A DNA stretch of 64,000 nucleotides, taken from Nocardioides hwasunensis. Its GTDB lineage: Bacteria; Actinomycetota; Actinomycetes; Propionibacteriales; Nocardioidaceae. Position numbers and translations under genes: made by a program. The stretch spans positions 62,001 to 126,000 of the forward strand of contig NZ_JACXYY010000001.1 of assembly GCF_014779665.1 (NCBI RefSeq). Direction: 5' to 3'. A model generated the notes under the pieces. The model had not been told where the DNA came from. It did not search any database and was given only the letters and a program-made list of their open reading frames with translations. This document shows, in pieces, positions 9,685-18,783 of this stretch. Each line of letters opens with the position of its first letter. Positions within the stretch are counted from its first letter, which is position 1.

Positions 9685-10842
9685 TCAGGACGGGTCCTCG
9701 CCGACCTCGGTCGACTCCGTCTCGGCCCGGCGCGGCCCGCGGGCGGGCGGCTGGTCGTCCGCGGCGGCCGGGGGGAGGACGCCGTCGGGGTCCTCGGCGG
9801 TGTCGCCGTCCTCGCGCGTCCAGGACACGCGCTGGGCAGCCGGCATCTCGAAGCCCTCGAGGTCGAAGCGTGCCTTGATCCGCTGGCGCATCTCCCGCGC
9901 GACGGCCCACTGCTCGAGCGGGGCCGTCTTCATCGCGACCCGGACCACGACCGACTCCGGACCGAGGTCCTGGATGCCCCAGACCGAGGGCTCCTCGATC
10001 ACCCGCCCCCTGAAGTCCTCGTCGGTCCACAGGTCGCGGCCGATCTCGGCCAGCACCTGCTGGACCCGCACCAGGTCGTCGCCGTAGCCGACCCTGACGT
10101 CGAGCACGGTGCGCGCCCAGTTCTGGCTCATGTTGCCGACCCGCAGGATCTCGCCGTTGCGGACGTACCAGACGGTGCCGTTGACGTCGCGCAGGCGCGT
10201 GACCCGCAGGCTGACGGCCTCGACGGTCCCGGAGGCCTCGCCGAGGTCGACCTCGTCGCCGACGCCGTACTGGTCCTCGAAGATCATGAAGATCCCGGAG
10301 AGGAAGTCCTTCACCAGCGCCTGGGAGCCGAAGCCGAGCGCGACGCCGATGATGCCCGCGCTCGCGATCAGGGGAGCGATGTCGTAGCCGAGCTCGGAGA
10401 TGAACATCAGCGCGATGACGGTGAAGACGACGCCGGAGACGATGCTCTTGAGCAACGACCCCATGGTGCTGGCCCGCTGAACCCGGCGCGAGTAGCCCGG
10501 GTCCTCGGTGAGGTTGAGCGCGGCCCCCACCTTGCCTCCGGCGATGGCCCGGCTCAGCCGGTTGGGGAGCACGCCGATCTCGGCGCGCTTGACGATCCGG
10601 TCGATGATCCGGTGGAGCAGCCACCGGACGAGGAAGCCGATGAGGAGCAGCCCCACGAGGGCGCTCGGCTTGCCGACGATCCAGTCGCTCACGTCGGCCA
10701 GCCCCTCGTTGCCCGTCCGGTCCAGCACCCACGTGCAGAGCCACTTCTCGGGGGTGCAGGTGGCGAGGAGGCTGTGTGGAGTGGTCCCGCTCCCGGAGAC
10801 CTCGGTCACGTTCATGATCGCGGTGGTGAGGGGGTGAGGCAT
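9685..10842 (-). CDS. MscS-family mechanosensitive ion channel
   Basis: The 385-residue membrane protein has N-terminal transmembrane helices (LVGLLLIGFLVRWLLH; LLKSIVSGVVFTVIALMFI) and the conserved MscS pore/beta segment (GFGSQALVKDFLSGIFMIFEDQYGVGDEV). A C-terminal alpha/beta cytosolic domain of about 120 residues follows, with an acidic/Pro tail. It should open under membrane tension to relieve hypo-osmotic stress. The start at 10842 (MPHPLTTAIMNVTEV) is preferred; the Met nine residues later is an alternative. The longer frame upstream overlaps the divergent gene and is not coding. Confidence 0.9.
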   Translation of the reverse strand: MPHPLTTAIMNVTEVSGSGTTPHSLLATCTPEKWLCTWVLDRTGNEGLADVSDWIVGKPSALVGLLLIGFLVRWLLHRIIDRIVKRAEIGVLPNRLSRAIAGGKVGAALNLTEDPGYSRRVQRASTMGSLLKSIVSGVVFTVIALMFISELGYDIAPLIASAGIIGVALGFGSQALVKDFLSGIFMIFEDQYGVGDEVDLGEASGTVEAVSLRVTRLRDVNGTVWYVRNGEILRVGNMSQNWARTVLDVRVGYGDDLVRVQQVLAEIGRDLWTDEDFRGRVIEEPSVWGIQDLGPESVVVRVAMKTAPLEQWAVAREMRQRIKARFDLEGFEMPAAQRVSWTREDGDTAEDPDGVLPPAAADDQPPARGPRRAETESTEVGEDPS

Positions 10843-10859
10843 GCCCGCCAGTATGCAGA

Positions 10860-10865
10860 TAGCCT
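10860..10865 (+). promoter_or_regulatory. -10 element for the 10873 gene; leaderless transcript predicted
   Basis: TAGCCT ends 7 nt before the GTG at 10873 with no ribosome site between. The element lies in the 30-bp gap between divergent start codons. Confidence 0.5.
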
Positions 10866-10872
10866 GGTACTC

Positions 10873-11256
10873 GTGAGCACGCCCGTCAGCCGCCCCCGCT
10901 CGTCCCGCCGAGGCCTCCACGGCCTCGTCCTGACCGGTGCTCCCGTGCTGGCCCTGCTGGCCGCACCGGCCCACGCCGACGTGCCCGAGGGCTGGGGAGG
11001 CCAGTACGACCACTCGCACCTCGACGCCCTCCACACCCTGGGCGTCCTCGTCGGTGGCCCGCTGCTGCTGTTCGTGCTCATCGCGCTCGCGGTCTACCTC
11101 CCGGCGATGGTCCGAGGCGAGAAGCTGCTGCCCGACCACTCCGGTGACGCCCACGCGCAGGCCCAGTGGATCGGTGGCCCGCGGCAGGGCGTCGCCGAGC
11201 TCCCGGCCCCCGACGGCGAGGACTCCCGGGCGGGTGGCGCAAGTGGCCGCTGGTGA
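10873..11256 (+). CDS. Small exported membrane protein, function unknown
   Basis: The 127-residue product starts with a basic n-region and hydrophobic core ending APAHADVPEGWG, a good Sec signal peptide with cleavage after AHA. A short exported stretch follows. A second helix (GGPLLLFVLIALAVYLPAMV) then anchors the protein, and the cytoplasmic tail is polar. Its 3' end overlaps the DUF5130 gene by 23 bp, so they are translationally linked. A similar small gene often precedes the DUF5130 gene in actinobacteria, but I cannot give a function. Confidence 0.72.
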   Translation: MSTPVSRPRSSRRGLHGLVLTGAPVLALLAAPAHADVPEGWGGQYDHSHLDALHTLGVLVGGPLLLFVLIALAVYLPAMVRGEKLLPDHSGDAHAQAQWIGGPRQGVAELPAPDGEDSRAGGASGRW

Positions 11257-11626
11257 GCCGCTGACCGAGTCCGACCGGCTGGCGCTCGACCGGGCGATCC
11301 GCGTCGCCGAGGAGACCTGCCGCTTCGAGTTCTCCGTCTACGTCGGCCCCGCAGAGGGTGACGACACCCGGGCCTGGGCCACGCGCCTGCACAACCGCCT
11401 GGTCGCGCCGTCGCGGAGCCTGCTGGTCCTCGTCGACCCGAGCCGCCGGGTGATCGAGGTCGTCACGGGCGGTGACGTACGCCGTCGGCTCAGTGACGCC
11501 GAGGTCGAGCTGGCCGTGCTGGCCATGTCGTCGGAGTTCGCCGCCGGCAACCTGCTGGTCGGGCTCCAGCGAGGCATCGCGATGCTCGCCGAGCACGCCC
11601 GCCCGCAGAACACCCTCCACGCCTGA
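11234..11626 (+). CDS. DUF5130-family protein
   Basis: The product is about 130 residues long. It begins at GTG 11234, or at GTG 11243 three codons later. Its conserved core runs LDRAIRVAEETCRFEFSVYV, RLVAPSRSLLVLVDP, VIEVVTGGDVRRRLSD and AVLAMSSEFAAGN. This matches the DUF5130/TPM-like fold found in actinobacteria, and a homologue sits beside pepN in M. tuberculosis as I remember it (Rv2468c). The fold is related to the TPM domain of membrane-associated repair factors; no activity is established here. It is co-transcribed with the overlapping upstream membrane gene and ends before a strong hairpin. Confidence 0.75.
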   Translation: MAQVAAGEPLTESDRLALDRAIRVAEETCRFEFSVYVGPAEGDDTRAWATRLHNRLVAPSRSLLVLVDPSRRVIEVVTGGDVRRRLSDAEVELAVLAMSSEFAAGNLLVGLQRGIAMLAEHARPQNTLHA

Positions 11627-11636
11627 GTCGAGCGAA

Positions 11637-11672
11637 GAGCCCCTCTCCGCGATCGCTCGCGGGGAGGGGCTC
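11637..11672. terminator. Bidirectional hairpin between DUF5130 gene and pepN
   Basis: A 15-bp stem pairs 11637-11651 (GAGCCCCTCTCCGCG) with 11658-11672 and has a 6-nt loop. One position is a T-G wobble. It separates the convergent DUF5130 and pepN genes. The plus strand continues TCCTCACACCTC rather than a U-run. Confidence 0.75.
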
Positions 11673-11694
11673 CTCACACCTCGACCAGCAGATG

Positions 11695-14262
11695 TCAGCC
11701 GGCGTCGCAGGCCTGCGCGGCCAGGGCTCGGGCGATGTCGGCACGGGCCTCGCCGATGTAGCGCTGTGCCTGCTTGGGCGCGTTGTTGTCGGCGAGCCAC
11801 TCATCGAGGCGCGCCAGCGTCTCGGCCGAGCCCAGCGACTTCGGGAAGCCGTACTCGAGCACCACGGACGCCTTGTGGAAGCCCAGCACGTCGACCAGGG
11901 TCTCGGACGCGGTGAGGAACTTCTCCAGGTAGGGCGCGACGACGTCCTCCTGCCCGTAGCGGAAGGTGGAGAACGCGATCTCGCGAGCGGTCTCGTTGGG
12001 CGTCGACGGGTCGAGGACGGCGTTCCAGGCCGCTTCCTTGGCCTCCGCGGTGGGCTGCGAGGCCCGGGCGGCGGCGGCCTGCTCCTTGCCGGAGATGGTC
12101 TGGTCGACCTCGAGCTCGGCGTCGATCTCGGCGTCGCCGAATCGCCCGGCCCGGGCGAGCGCGTTGATCAGCGTCCAGCGCATGTCCTGGTCGACCGCGA
12201 GCCCCTCGACGGCGAACGACCCGTCGAGGAGGCCGATCAGCTCGCCGAGCGCCTCGTCGCTGCGGGCGGCGCCGGCGTAGGAGCGGGCGAAGGTGAGCTG
12301 GTGGTCGCTGCCGGGCGCAGCGGCCACGAGCAGCTCGCGCAGCCCCGACTCCCACGTCTCCCGCAGCTCGGCGCGGTGGGCGGGGTCGGAGTAGGCGGCG
12401 ACGGCCATCGCCGTCGACGCGGGGATCCGGGTCACCGCCCAGGCGTCGGTCTCCGCGCCGATGTTGGCCAGCACCAGGTCGACCCAGTCGCGGGTGCGCA
12501 TCTCGGCATCGCGGGTCATGTCCCACGCCGCGCCCCAGACCAGGGCTCGCGGCAGGGAGTCGTCGAACGTGGAGAGCGACGAGATCGCCGTCGCGAGCGA
12601 CCGCTCGTCGAGGCGGATCTTGGCGTAGGCGTGGTCCTCGTCGTTGAGCAGCAGCAGTGCGGGCTGTGCGACGCCGGCGAGCTCGGGGACCTCGGTGGTC
12701 GCGCCCTCGACGTCGATCTCGACGTAGTCGCGCCGGACCAGCCGGGCCTCGCCGTTCTCGTCCTGCACCGCGTCGTACAGGCCGATGCCGAGACGGTGCC
12801 GGCGCAGGGTGGGCCAGTCCGGGTGGGCGGTCTGCTCGACGGCGAAGGTCGTGTAGCGGCCCTCGCTGTCGAGCTCGAAGGCCGGGGCGAGGGTGTTGAC
12901 GCCCGCGGTCTGCAACCACTCACGCGCCCAGCCCTGGAGCTCGCGTCCGGAGGACTTCTCGAGCGTGGCGAGCAGGTCCTTGAACTCCGGGTTCCCGTAC
13001 TCCCACTCCCGGAAGTAGGCGCGCAGGCCCTCGAGGAACGGGTCGATGCCCACCCACGCGACGAGCTGCTTGAGCACCGAGGCGCCCTTGGCGTAGGTGA
13101 TCATGTCGAAGTTGACCTCGACCGCGTGCAGGTCGACGTTGTCGGCCGCGATCGGGTGGGTCGAGGGCAGCTGGTCGGCGCGGTAGCCGGTCTGCTTGCG
13201 GGCGTTGGCGAAGCCGGTCCAGGCGTCGTCGAACTCGGTCGCGTTGGCCTCGCACCAGTAGCAGGCCCACTCGGCGAACGACTCGTTGAGCCAGAGGTCG
13301 TCCCACCACTTCATGGTCACCAGGTCGCCGAACCACATGTGCGCCATCTCGTGCGTGATGACCGAGGCGCGGAACTCGAAGAACGAGCGCGGCTGGCGGC
13401 TGCGGGGGAGGTACTCGTCGCGCAGCGTCACGCAGCCGGCGTTCTCCATGGCACCCGCGTTGTACTCCGGGACGTAGAGCTGGTCGTACTTCCCGAACGG
13501 GTAGGGGTAGTCGAACTGCTCCTCGAAGAACTCGAAGCTCTGCTTGGTCAGCTTCACCAGCTCGGCGGTGTCCATGTGGTCCTTGAGCGACTGACGGCAG
13601 TAGTGACCCAGGGGGATCGTGCCGAACTTGCCCTCGTAGGTGTCGAACTCGCCGTGGTACTCGCCGGCGACGATGGCGGTGATGTAGGTCGACATCCTCT
13701 TGGTGGTCGGGAAGTTCCAGACCGCGACGCCGTCGCTGACGGGCGTGGGCTCCGGGGTGGCGGCGTTGGAGACGACCAGCCAGTGGGCGGGAGCGGTCAC
13801 GTTGAAGGTGAAGACGGCCTTCAGGTCGGGCTGCTCGAAGGTGGTGAAGACGCGGCGGGCGTCGGGAACCTCGAACTGGCTGTAGAGGTAGACCCGGTCG
13901 TCGGCGGGGTCGACGAAGCGGTGCAGGCCCTCGCCGGTGTTGGAGTAGGCGCAGTCGGCGGTGACGACGAGCGTGTTGGCGGCCTCGAGGCCGTCGAGCG
14001 CGATCCGGCTGTCGGCGTACGCCGTCGCCGGGTCGAGGCTGCGGCCGTTGAGGGTGATCTCGCGGACGCCCGGCGCGACCAGGTCGGCGAAGGTGCTCGC
14101 CCCCGGCTCGCGGCAGGTGAACTCGAGCGTGGTCGTGGAGGCGAAGGTCGACTCGTCGGCGTTGGTGGCGCTCGTGAGGTCGAGGTCGACGACGTACGAC
14201 GTGACGTCCAGCAGGGTGGCGCGGGCAGCGGCCTCGTCGCGGGTGAGGTTGGTTCCAGGCAT
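11695..14262 (-). CDS. pepN: Aminopeptidase N (M1 zinc metallopeptidase)
   Basis: The 855-residue protein has the full M1 signature: GAMEN exopeptidase motif at residues 270-274 and zinc-binding HEMAH at 304-308, followed by NESFAEW, which supplies the third zinc ligand. An N-terminal beta-saddle precedes the thermolysin-like domain, and a long helical C-terminal domain completes the family's usual length of about 860. It releases N-terminal amino acids in cytoplasmic peptide turnover, a logical neighbour for the Clp genes on the same conserved backbone. The ATG at 14262 gives the canonical start MPGTNLTRDEA; the longer frame upstream is an antisense extension. Confidence 0.95.
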   Translation of the reverse strand: MPGTNLTRDEAAARATLLDVTSYVVDLDLTSATNADESTFASTTTLEFTCREPGASTFADLVAPGVREITLNGRSLDPATAYADSRIALDGLEAANTLVVTADCAYSNTGEGLHRFVDPADDRVYLYSQFEVPDARRVFTTFEQPDLKAVFTFNVTAPAHWLVVSNAATPEPTPVSDGVAVWNFPTTKRMSTYITAIVAGEYHGEFDTYEGKFGTIPLGHYCRQSLKDHMDTAELVKLTKQSFEFFEEQFDYPYPFGKYDQLYVPEYNAGAMENAGCVTLRDEYLPRSRQPRSFFEFRASVITHEMAHMWFGDLVTMKWWDDLWLNESFAEWACYWCEANATEFDDAWTGFANARKQTGYRADQLPSTHPIAADNVDLHAVEVNFDMITYAKGASVLKQLVAWVGIDPFLEGLRAYFREWEYGNPEFKDLLATLEKSSGRELQGWAREWLQTAGVNTLAPAFELDSEGRYTTFAVEQTAHPDWPTLRRHRLGIGLYDAVQDENGEARLVRRDYVEIDVEGATTEVPELAGVAQPALLLLNDEDHAYAKIRLDERSLATAISSLSTFDDSLPRALVWGAAWDMTRDAEMRTRDWVDLVLANIGAETDAWAVTRIPASTAMAVAAYSDPAHRAELRETWESGLRELLVAAAPGSDHQLTFARSYAGAARSDEALGELIGLLDGSFAVEGLAVDQDMRWTLINALARAGRFGDAEIDAELEVDQTISGKEQAAAARASQPTAEAKEAAWNAVLDPSTPNETAREIAFSTFRYGQEDVVAPYLEKFLTASETLVDVLGFHKASVVLEYGFPKSLGSAETLARLDEWLADNNAPKQAQRYIGEARADIARALAAQACDAG

Positions 14263-14343
14263 GCTGCGCATCCTGCCACCGCGACGTGAGGCGGCCCACA
14301 ACGGCCAGGAATAGATCGGGGTCGGTGCGTGATTGAGGTGGAC

Positions 14344-14943
14344 ATGGCTACCGCTGACCTCTGGTTCGACCCGCTCTGCCCGTTCGCCTGGATCACCTCG
14401 CGCTGGATCCGCGAGGTCGAGCAGGTCCGCGACATCGACGTGAAGTGGCACGTGATGTCCCTGGCGTACCTCAACAAGGACAAGGACATCCCGCAGGAGT
14501 ACCGCGACATGCTCGCGGGCAAGGAGAAGCCGGTCCGGGTCGCCATCAAGATCGCGCAGGAGCACGACAACACCGCACTCGGCGACTGGTACACCGCGAT
14601 CGGCACCCGCCACCACAACAACGGCGAGGAGCTCACGAAGGAGGCCGCCGCGGCAGCGCTGGCCGACGCGGGCCTGCCGGCCGAGCTGGTGGAGGCCTGG
14701 GACGACGAGTCGCTCGACGAGGCGGTGGCGCGGAGCCACCACGAGGGCATGGACCCCGTCGGCGACGACGTCGGCACGCCCACCATCCACATCGAGGGCT
14801 CGGCGTTCTTCGGTCCCGTGCTGTCCAAGATCCCGCGCGGCGAGGAGGCCGGCGAGCTCTGGGACGGCGCAGTGGCGCTCGCGAGGTTCCCCTACTTCTA
14901 CGAGCTCAAGCGCACGCGCACGGGCGACCTCGACTTCTCCTGA
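14344..14943 (+). CDS. DsbA-like mycothiol-dependent reductase, Rv2466c family (monothiol variant)
   Basis: The 199-residue thioredoxin-fold protein with inserted helical domain opens MATADLWFDPLCPFAW and ends with the family block VGTPTIHIEGSAFFGPVLSK (cis-Pro in GTPT). In Rv2466c of M. tuberculosis, as I recall, the active site is CPWC. Here it is CPFA, so only Cys12 remains and turnover would need mycothiol. The family reduces nitro compounds and protects against oxidants. ATG 14344 is preferred because GAGGTG lies five bases upstream; an in-frame GTG at 14329 would add five residues. Neighbours pepN and rpiB match mycobacterial synteny. Confidence 0.87.
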   Translation: MATADLWFDPLCPFAWITSRWIREVEQVRDIDVKWHVMSLAYLNKDKDIPQEYRDMLAGKEKPVRVAIKIAQEHDNTALGDWYTAIGTRHHNNGEELTKEAAAAALADAGLPAELVEAWDDESLDEAVARSHHEGMDPVGDDVGTPTIHIEGSAFFGPVLSKIPRGEEAGELWDGAVALARFPYFYELKRTRTGDLDFS

Positions 14944-14986
14944 AGCCGGACCGCGAGCCCGGGGAAACCGGGTGGCGCGCGCTCAC

Positions 14987-14992
14987 TAGGAT
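14987..14992 (+). promoter_or_regulatory. -10 element for metG; leaderless transcript predicted
   Basis: TAGGAT ends 6 nt before the metG ATG and no ribosome-binding site is present between them. Confidence 0.6.
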
Positions 14993-14998
14993 CGCCCC

Positions 14999-16792
14999 AT
15001 GACTCGTGTCCTGTCTGCCGTCGCCTGGCCGTACACCAACGGCCCGCGCCACATCGGCCACGTGGCCGGTTTCGGCGTGCCCTCCGACGTGTTCAGCCGG
15101 TTCATGCGGATGGCGGGCCACGACGTGCTGATGGTCAGCGGCACCGACGAGCACGGCACCCCGATCCTGGTCCTCGCCGACAACGAGGGCGTCCCGGCAC
15201 GCGAGCTCGTCGACACGTACAACCAGGTGATCGTCGACGACCTCTGCGGCCTGGGCCTGTCCTACGACCTCTTCACCCGCACCACCACGGGCAACCACTA
15301 CTCGGTCGTGCAGGAGATGTTCGAGACCTGTCGCCGCAACGGCTACATGGTCGAGGAGACCACGAAGACCGCGATCAGCCCGTCGACCGGCCGCACCCTG
15401 CCCGACCGCTACATCGAGGGCACCTGCCCGATCTGCGGCTACACCGAGGCCCGCGGCGACCAGTGCGACAACTGCGGCAACCAGCTCGACGCCACCGAGC
15501 TGAAGGACCCGCGCTCGAAGATCAACGGGGAGACGCCCCAGTTCATCGACACCCAGCACTACTTCCTCGACCTGCCGGCGCTGGCCGACGCGCTGGGGGA
15601 GTGGCTCGACCAGCGCGAGGCGACCGGCCTCTGGCGGCCCAACGTCATCAAGTTCAGCCAGAACATCCTCAAGGAGATCCGCCCGCGCGCGATGACCCGC
15701 GACATCGACTGGGGCATCCCGGTGCCGGGCTGGGAGGACCAGCCGACCAAGCGGCTCTACGTCTGGTTCGACGCGGTCATCGGCTACCTGTCGGCCTCCA
15801 TCGAGTGGGCGCGGCGCTCGGGTGAGCCGGAGCGGTGGCGCGACTGGTGGAACGACGCCTCGGCGGAGTCCTACTACTTCATGGGCAAGGACAACATCGT
15901 CTTCCACTCCCAGATCTGGCCCGCCGAGCTGCTGGCCCACAACGGCGCGGGGGCGCGCGGCGGGGAGCCGGGGGCCTTCGGCACGCTCAACCTGCCCACC
16001 GAGGTGGTCTCCAGCGAGTTCCTCACCTTCGGTGACTCGCAGTTCTCCACCAGCCGCGGCAACGTCATCTACGTCGGTGACTTCCTCGCCCGCTACGGAC
16101 CGGACGCGCTGCGCTACTACATCTGCGCGGCCGGCCCCGAGACCTCGGACGCGGCCTTCACCTGGGCCGACTTCGTGACCCGCAACAACTCCGAGCTCGT
16201 CGCCGGATGGGGCAACCTGGTCAACCGGACGGCCACGATGATCGCCAAGAGCTTCGGCGAGATCCCCGCCGCCGGCCCCTTCGAGGAGGTCGACGAGCAG
16301 GTGCTCGCCGCGGTCCGCGAGGGCTTCGCGGGCGTCGGCGCGCTCATCGAGAAGCACCGGCTCCGGGCGGCGGTCGCCGAGGCGATGCGCGTGGTCGGCG
16401 AGGTGAACAAGTACCTCACGGTCACCGAGCCCTACAAGATGAAGGACGAGTCGCAGCGCGAGCGCCTCGGCACCGTCCTGCACGTGGCGGCGCAGTGCGT
16501 GAGCGACTGCAACACCCTTCTCGCACCCTTCCTGCCGCACGCCGCGAACCAGGTGCACACCGTGATCGGCGGTGAGGGCGAGCTCATGCCGATGCCGCGC
16601 ATCGAGCAGGTCGACGAGCTCGAGCCCGACAACGGCGCAGGCCACACGGCGTACTCGATCATCACCGGCGACTACTCCGCGACGCCGACGTGGGAGTCGC
16701 GACCGGTCGTCGTGGGCGCGAAGGTCGCCAAGCCGACGCCGGTCTTCACCAAGCTCGACCCGTCCGTCATCGAGGAGGAGCTCGCGCGATGA
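14999..16792 (+). CDS. metG: Methionyl-tRNA synthetase
   Basis: The 597-residue class I synthetase has HIGH at residues 18-21 (GPRHIGH) and a zinc knuckle ([18 protein letters not shown]). A catalytic domain and helical anticodon-binding domain follow ([13 protein letters not shown]). The KMSKS-loop equivalent reads QFSTSRGN (residues 348-355). In Streptomyces homologues, as I recall, it is KFSSSRG, so the first lysine is replaced by Gln here (CAG codon). The enzyme charges tRNA-Met. It is the only MetRS in the window. The stop overlaps the next gene's ATG by 4 bp, making a two-gene unit. Confidence 0.94.
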   Translation: MTRVLSAVAWPYTNGPRHIGHVAGFGVPSDVFSRFMRMAGHDVLMVSGTDEHGTPILVLADNEGVPARELVDTYNQVIVDDLCGLGLSYDLFTRTTTGNHYSVVQEMFETCRRNGYMVEETTKTAISPSTGRTLPDRYIEGTCPICGYTEARGDQCDNCGNQLDATELKDPRSKINGETPQFIDTQHYFLDLPALADALGEWLDQREATGLWRPNVIKFSQNILKEIRPRAMTRDIDWGIPVPGWEDQPTKRLYVWFDAVIGYLSASIEWARRSGEPERWRDWWNDASAESYYFMGKDNIVFHSQIWPAELLAHNGAGARGGEPGAFGTLNLPTEVVSSEFLTFGDSQFSTSRGNVIYVGDFLARYGPDALRYYICAAGPETSDAAFTWADFVTRNNSELVAGWGNLVNRTATMIAKSFGEIPAAGPFEEVDEQVLAAVREGFAGVGALIEKHRLRAAVAEAMRVVGEVNKYLTVTEPYKMKDESQRERLGTVLHVAAQCVSDCNTLLAPFLPHAANQVHTVIGGEGELMPMPRIEQVDELEPDNGAGHTAYSIITGDYSATPTWESRPVVVGAKVAKPTPVFTKLDPSVIEEELAR

Positions 16793-17355
16793 CGGAGATG
16801 TACCTGCCCCACTTCGTGGTGAAGCAGAAGCTGACCATGATGATCAACCGCTACGAGGTCTCCGAGTCCGACGAGGCCGGCACGCCGACGCGGTTGATGG
16901 CGCTCGCCGAGCAGAAGCGGCTGGCCTTCAAGGAGCAGGTCACGTTCTTCTCCGACGCCGGCAAGTCGCGACCGGTCTTCGGCTTCAAGGCCCGGCAGCG
17001 GCTCGACCTCAACGCCGGCTACGACATCACCGACGAGTCCGGCGCCCAGATCGGATTCTTCCGCAAGGACTTCGGTGCGTCGCTGCTGCGCTCCACCTTC
17101 CACATCGAGGGTCCCGGCTACGCCGGCACCGGGCGCGAGCGCAACCAGGTCGTCGCCCTGGTGCGTCGCTTCACCGAGCTGCCCTTCCTGCCGATCCACT
17201 TCGACTTCCTCGACGACGCCGGTCAGACGCTCTTCTCCGTCGAGCGGGCGATGTCGATCGGCGACCGCTACCGCGTGTCGGTGCCGGACCAGCGGGTCGA
17301 CTTCCGCGTCGCGGCGTCCGTGGCGGTCGCGCTCGACGCCCTGATGTCGCGGTGA
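16789..17355 (+). CDS. LURP-one/Tubby-C-like domain protein
   Basis: The 188-residue protein opens [21 protein letters not shown]. It goes on through beta-rich repeats typical of the phospholipid-scramblase/LURP-one/YxjI barrel: [24 protein letters not shown] (split over two strands), [16 protein letters not shown], and [11 protein letters not shown]. No transmembrane segment or signal peptide is seen. The assignment rests on this pattern and is moderate. The ATG overlaps the metG stop (ATGA), so translation is probably coupled, although a link to aminoacylation is not known. The alpha/beta hydrolase gene starts about 10 bp downstream. Confidence 0.6.
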   Translation: MTEMYLPHFVVKQKLTMMINRYEVSESDEAGTPTRLMALAEQKRLAFKEQVTFFSDAGKSRPVFGFKARQRLDLNAGYDITDESGAQIGFFRKDFGASLLRSTFHIEGPGYAGTGRERNQVVALVRRFTELPFLPIHFDFLDDAGQTLFSVERAMSIGDRYRVSVPDQRVDFRVAASVAVALDALMSR

Positions 17356-17365
17356 GCACCCGGTG

Positions 17366-18247
17366 ATGTACCCCGAGGTGCGTGCTGCCGTCGCGGCCGA
17401 CACCGGCCCCGACCTCAGCGCGCCCGGGTTCGACATCGCGGCGCACCGCGAGGAGGTGCGACTGGCCAACCTCGCCCTGCCGCGCGAGGGCGTCGCCTCG
17501 GTCGAGGACGTCGATGCCGACGGCGTGCGCTGCCGGCTCTACACCCCCGACGACCCGCGACCCGGTCTCGTCCTGCACGCGCACGGCGGCGGCTTCGTGC
17601 TCAACGACATCGACGTGCACGACGCGGTGTGCCGGCGCTTCGCCAACCGCGTGCGCCGCCGGGTGCTGAGCGTGGACTACCGCCGGCCGCCCGAGGACCG
17701 GTTCCCCGCCGCCCCCGACGACCTCGACACCGTCGTCGGCTGGCTGCGGCGCGAGGGTGGTCGACCAGACCTCACCGGCCCGTACGCCGCCCACGGCGAC
17801 TCGGCCGGCGGCAACCTCGCGCTCGTCGCCGCGCTGCGCAACCCGGGGTTCTTCGACGTGGTCGCGCTCGTCTACCCCTTCCTCGACCCGCGCGGCAGCT
17901 TCCCCTCGTGGCAGCAGGGCGCCGGCTCGGGCTTCGACCCGTCCGAGGGGACCTGGTACTGGGAGCAGTACGCCCGGACCGAGGCCGACTACGACGACCC
18001 CGATCTCGCACCGCTGCTCTCCGAGCGGCTGCACACGCTGCCGCCCACGTTCGTGGCCACGGCCGAGGACGACCCGCTGAGGGACGAGGGCGAGGAGCTC
18101 GCCCGCCGGATCGCCGAGGCCGGCGTGGAGACAGTCGGCATCCGCTGCCTGGGCCAGACGCACGGCTTCTGGCGACACGCGGCCTTCACGGCGTCCGAGC
18201 CGCTGGTCCGCTCGGTCTCGGGCTACCTCGACCAGCACCTCGGCTGA
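17366..18247 (+). CDS. Alpha/beta hydrolase, hormone-sensitive-lipase-type esterase
   Basis: The product is about 293 residues long and of the alpha/beta-hydrolase-3 class. The oxyanion motif HGGGF sits near residue 72, the nucleophile elbow is GDSAGGN, an acidic residue lies in ATAEDDPLRDEG, and the catalytic His is in THGFWRH. Substrates are probably short acyl esters. An in-frame GTG at 17363 immediately precedes the ATG, so the start is uncertain by one codon. The location between a metG unit and rpiB recalls lipP beside the rpiB region in M. tuberculosis, but orthology is not established. Its stop codon lies at the foot of a hairpin. Confidence 0.87.
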   Translation: MYPEVRAAVAADTGPDLSAPGFDIAAHREEVRLANLALPREGVASVEDVDADGVRCRLYTPDDPRPGLVLHAHGGGFVLNDIDVHDAVCRRFANRVRRRVLSVDYRRPPEDRFPAAPDDLDTVVGWLRREGGRPDLTGPYAAHGDSAGGNLALVAALRNPGFFDVVALVYPFLDPRGSFPSWQQGAGSGFDPSEGTWYWEQYARTEADYDDPDLAPLLSERLHTLPPTFVATAEDDPLRDEGEELARRIAEAGVETVGIRCLGQTHGFWRHAAFTASEPLVRSVSGYLDQHLG

Positions 18248-18270
18248 GTCTCCCACGGCTCTGGGAGACT
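18247..18270 (+). promoter_or_regulatory. Hairpin masking the rpiB ribosome-binding site
   Basis: AGTCTCCCA (18247-18255) pairs exactly with TGGGAGACT (18262-18270) around a 6-nt loop. It begins at the esterase stop codon and ends 6 nt before the rpiB ATG. The GGGAG that would be the Shine-Dalgarno sequence lies inside the 3' arm. It may be a terminator-like element, a translational switch, or an RNase-processing site. Confidence 0.55.
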
Positions 18271-18276
18271 GCTCCC

Positions 18277-18783
18277 ATGCGCGTTCACCTGGGCTCCGAC
18301 CACGCCGGCCTCGAGCTGAAGGACCACCTGCTCACCTGGTTGATCGACCACGGCTACGAGGCGGTCGACCACGGACCGTTCGTCTACGACGCCGCCGACG
18401 ACTACCCCGTCTTCTGCCTGCGCGCCGGGGAGGGTGTCATCAGTGACCGCGCGGCCGGCCTCGACAGCCTGGGCGTCGTCATCGGCGGCTCCGGCAACGG
18501 CGAGCAGATGGCGGCCAACAAGGTCACCGGCGTTCGCTGCGCACTCGTCTGGTCCGAGGAGACCGCGGTCCTGGCCCGCGAGCACAACGACGCCAACGTG
18601 GTCTCGGTCGGGGGCCGGATGCACTCGGTCGAGGACATGGCCCGCTTCGTCGAGGTCTTCCTCGCCACCCCGTTCTCCGGCGACGAGCGCCATGTCCGCC
18701 GCATCTCCCAGCTCACCGACTACGACGAGACCAAGGAGCTCCCGGCGCTGCCGGAGTCTGCTCTGCGCGGGCCGGATGCCTGA
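18277..18783 (+). CDS. rpiB: Ribose-5-phosphate isomerase B (actinobacterial Glu-type)
   Basis: The 168-residue RpiB/LacAB family protein interconverts ribose-5-phosphate and ribulose-5-phosphate. The N-terminus MRVHLGSDHAGLELK contains the Asp-His phosphate-binding pair. The loop IGGSGNGEQMAANK has Glu where the E. coli enzyme has its catalytic Cys, as in M. tuberculosis RpiB, where a glutamate serves as base. REHNDANVVSVGGRMH completes the site. The gene overlaps the nei-like gene by 8 bp. Its Shine-Dalgarno sequence lies in a hairpin. Confidence 0.94.
   Translation: MRVHLGSDHAGLELKDHLLTWLIDHGYEAVDHGPFVYDAADDYPVFCLRAGEGVISDRAAGLDSLGVVIGGSGNGEQMAANKVTGVRCALVWSEETAVLAREHNDANVVSVGGRMHSVEDMARFVEVFLATPFSGDERHVRRISQLTDYDETKELPALPESALRGPDA

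Noticed and set aside
9296..10744. Possible fusion of globin to a long N-terminal extension
   Set aside because: The extension is the mscS gene read in another frame. The globin fold starts at the GTG at 9673.
11692..14289. An 865-codon plus-strand frame opposite pepN
   Set aside because: Antisense shadow of an intact M1 aminopeptidase; no domain and no ribosome site.
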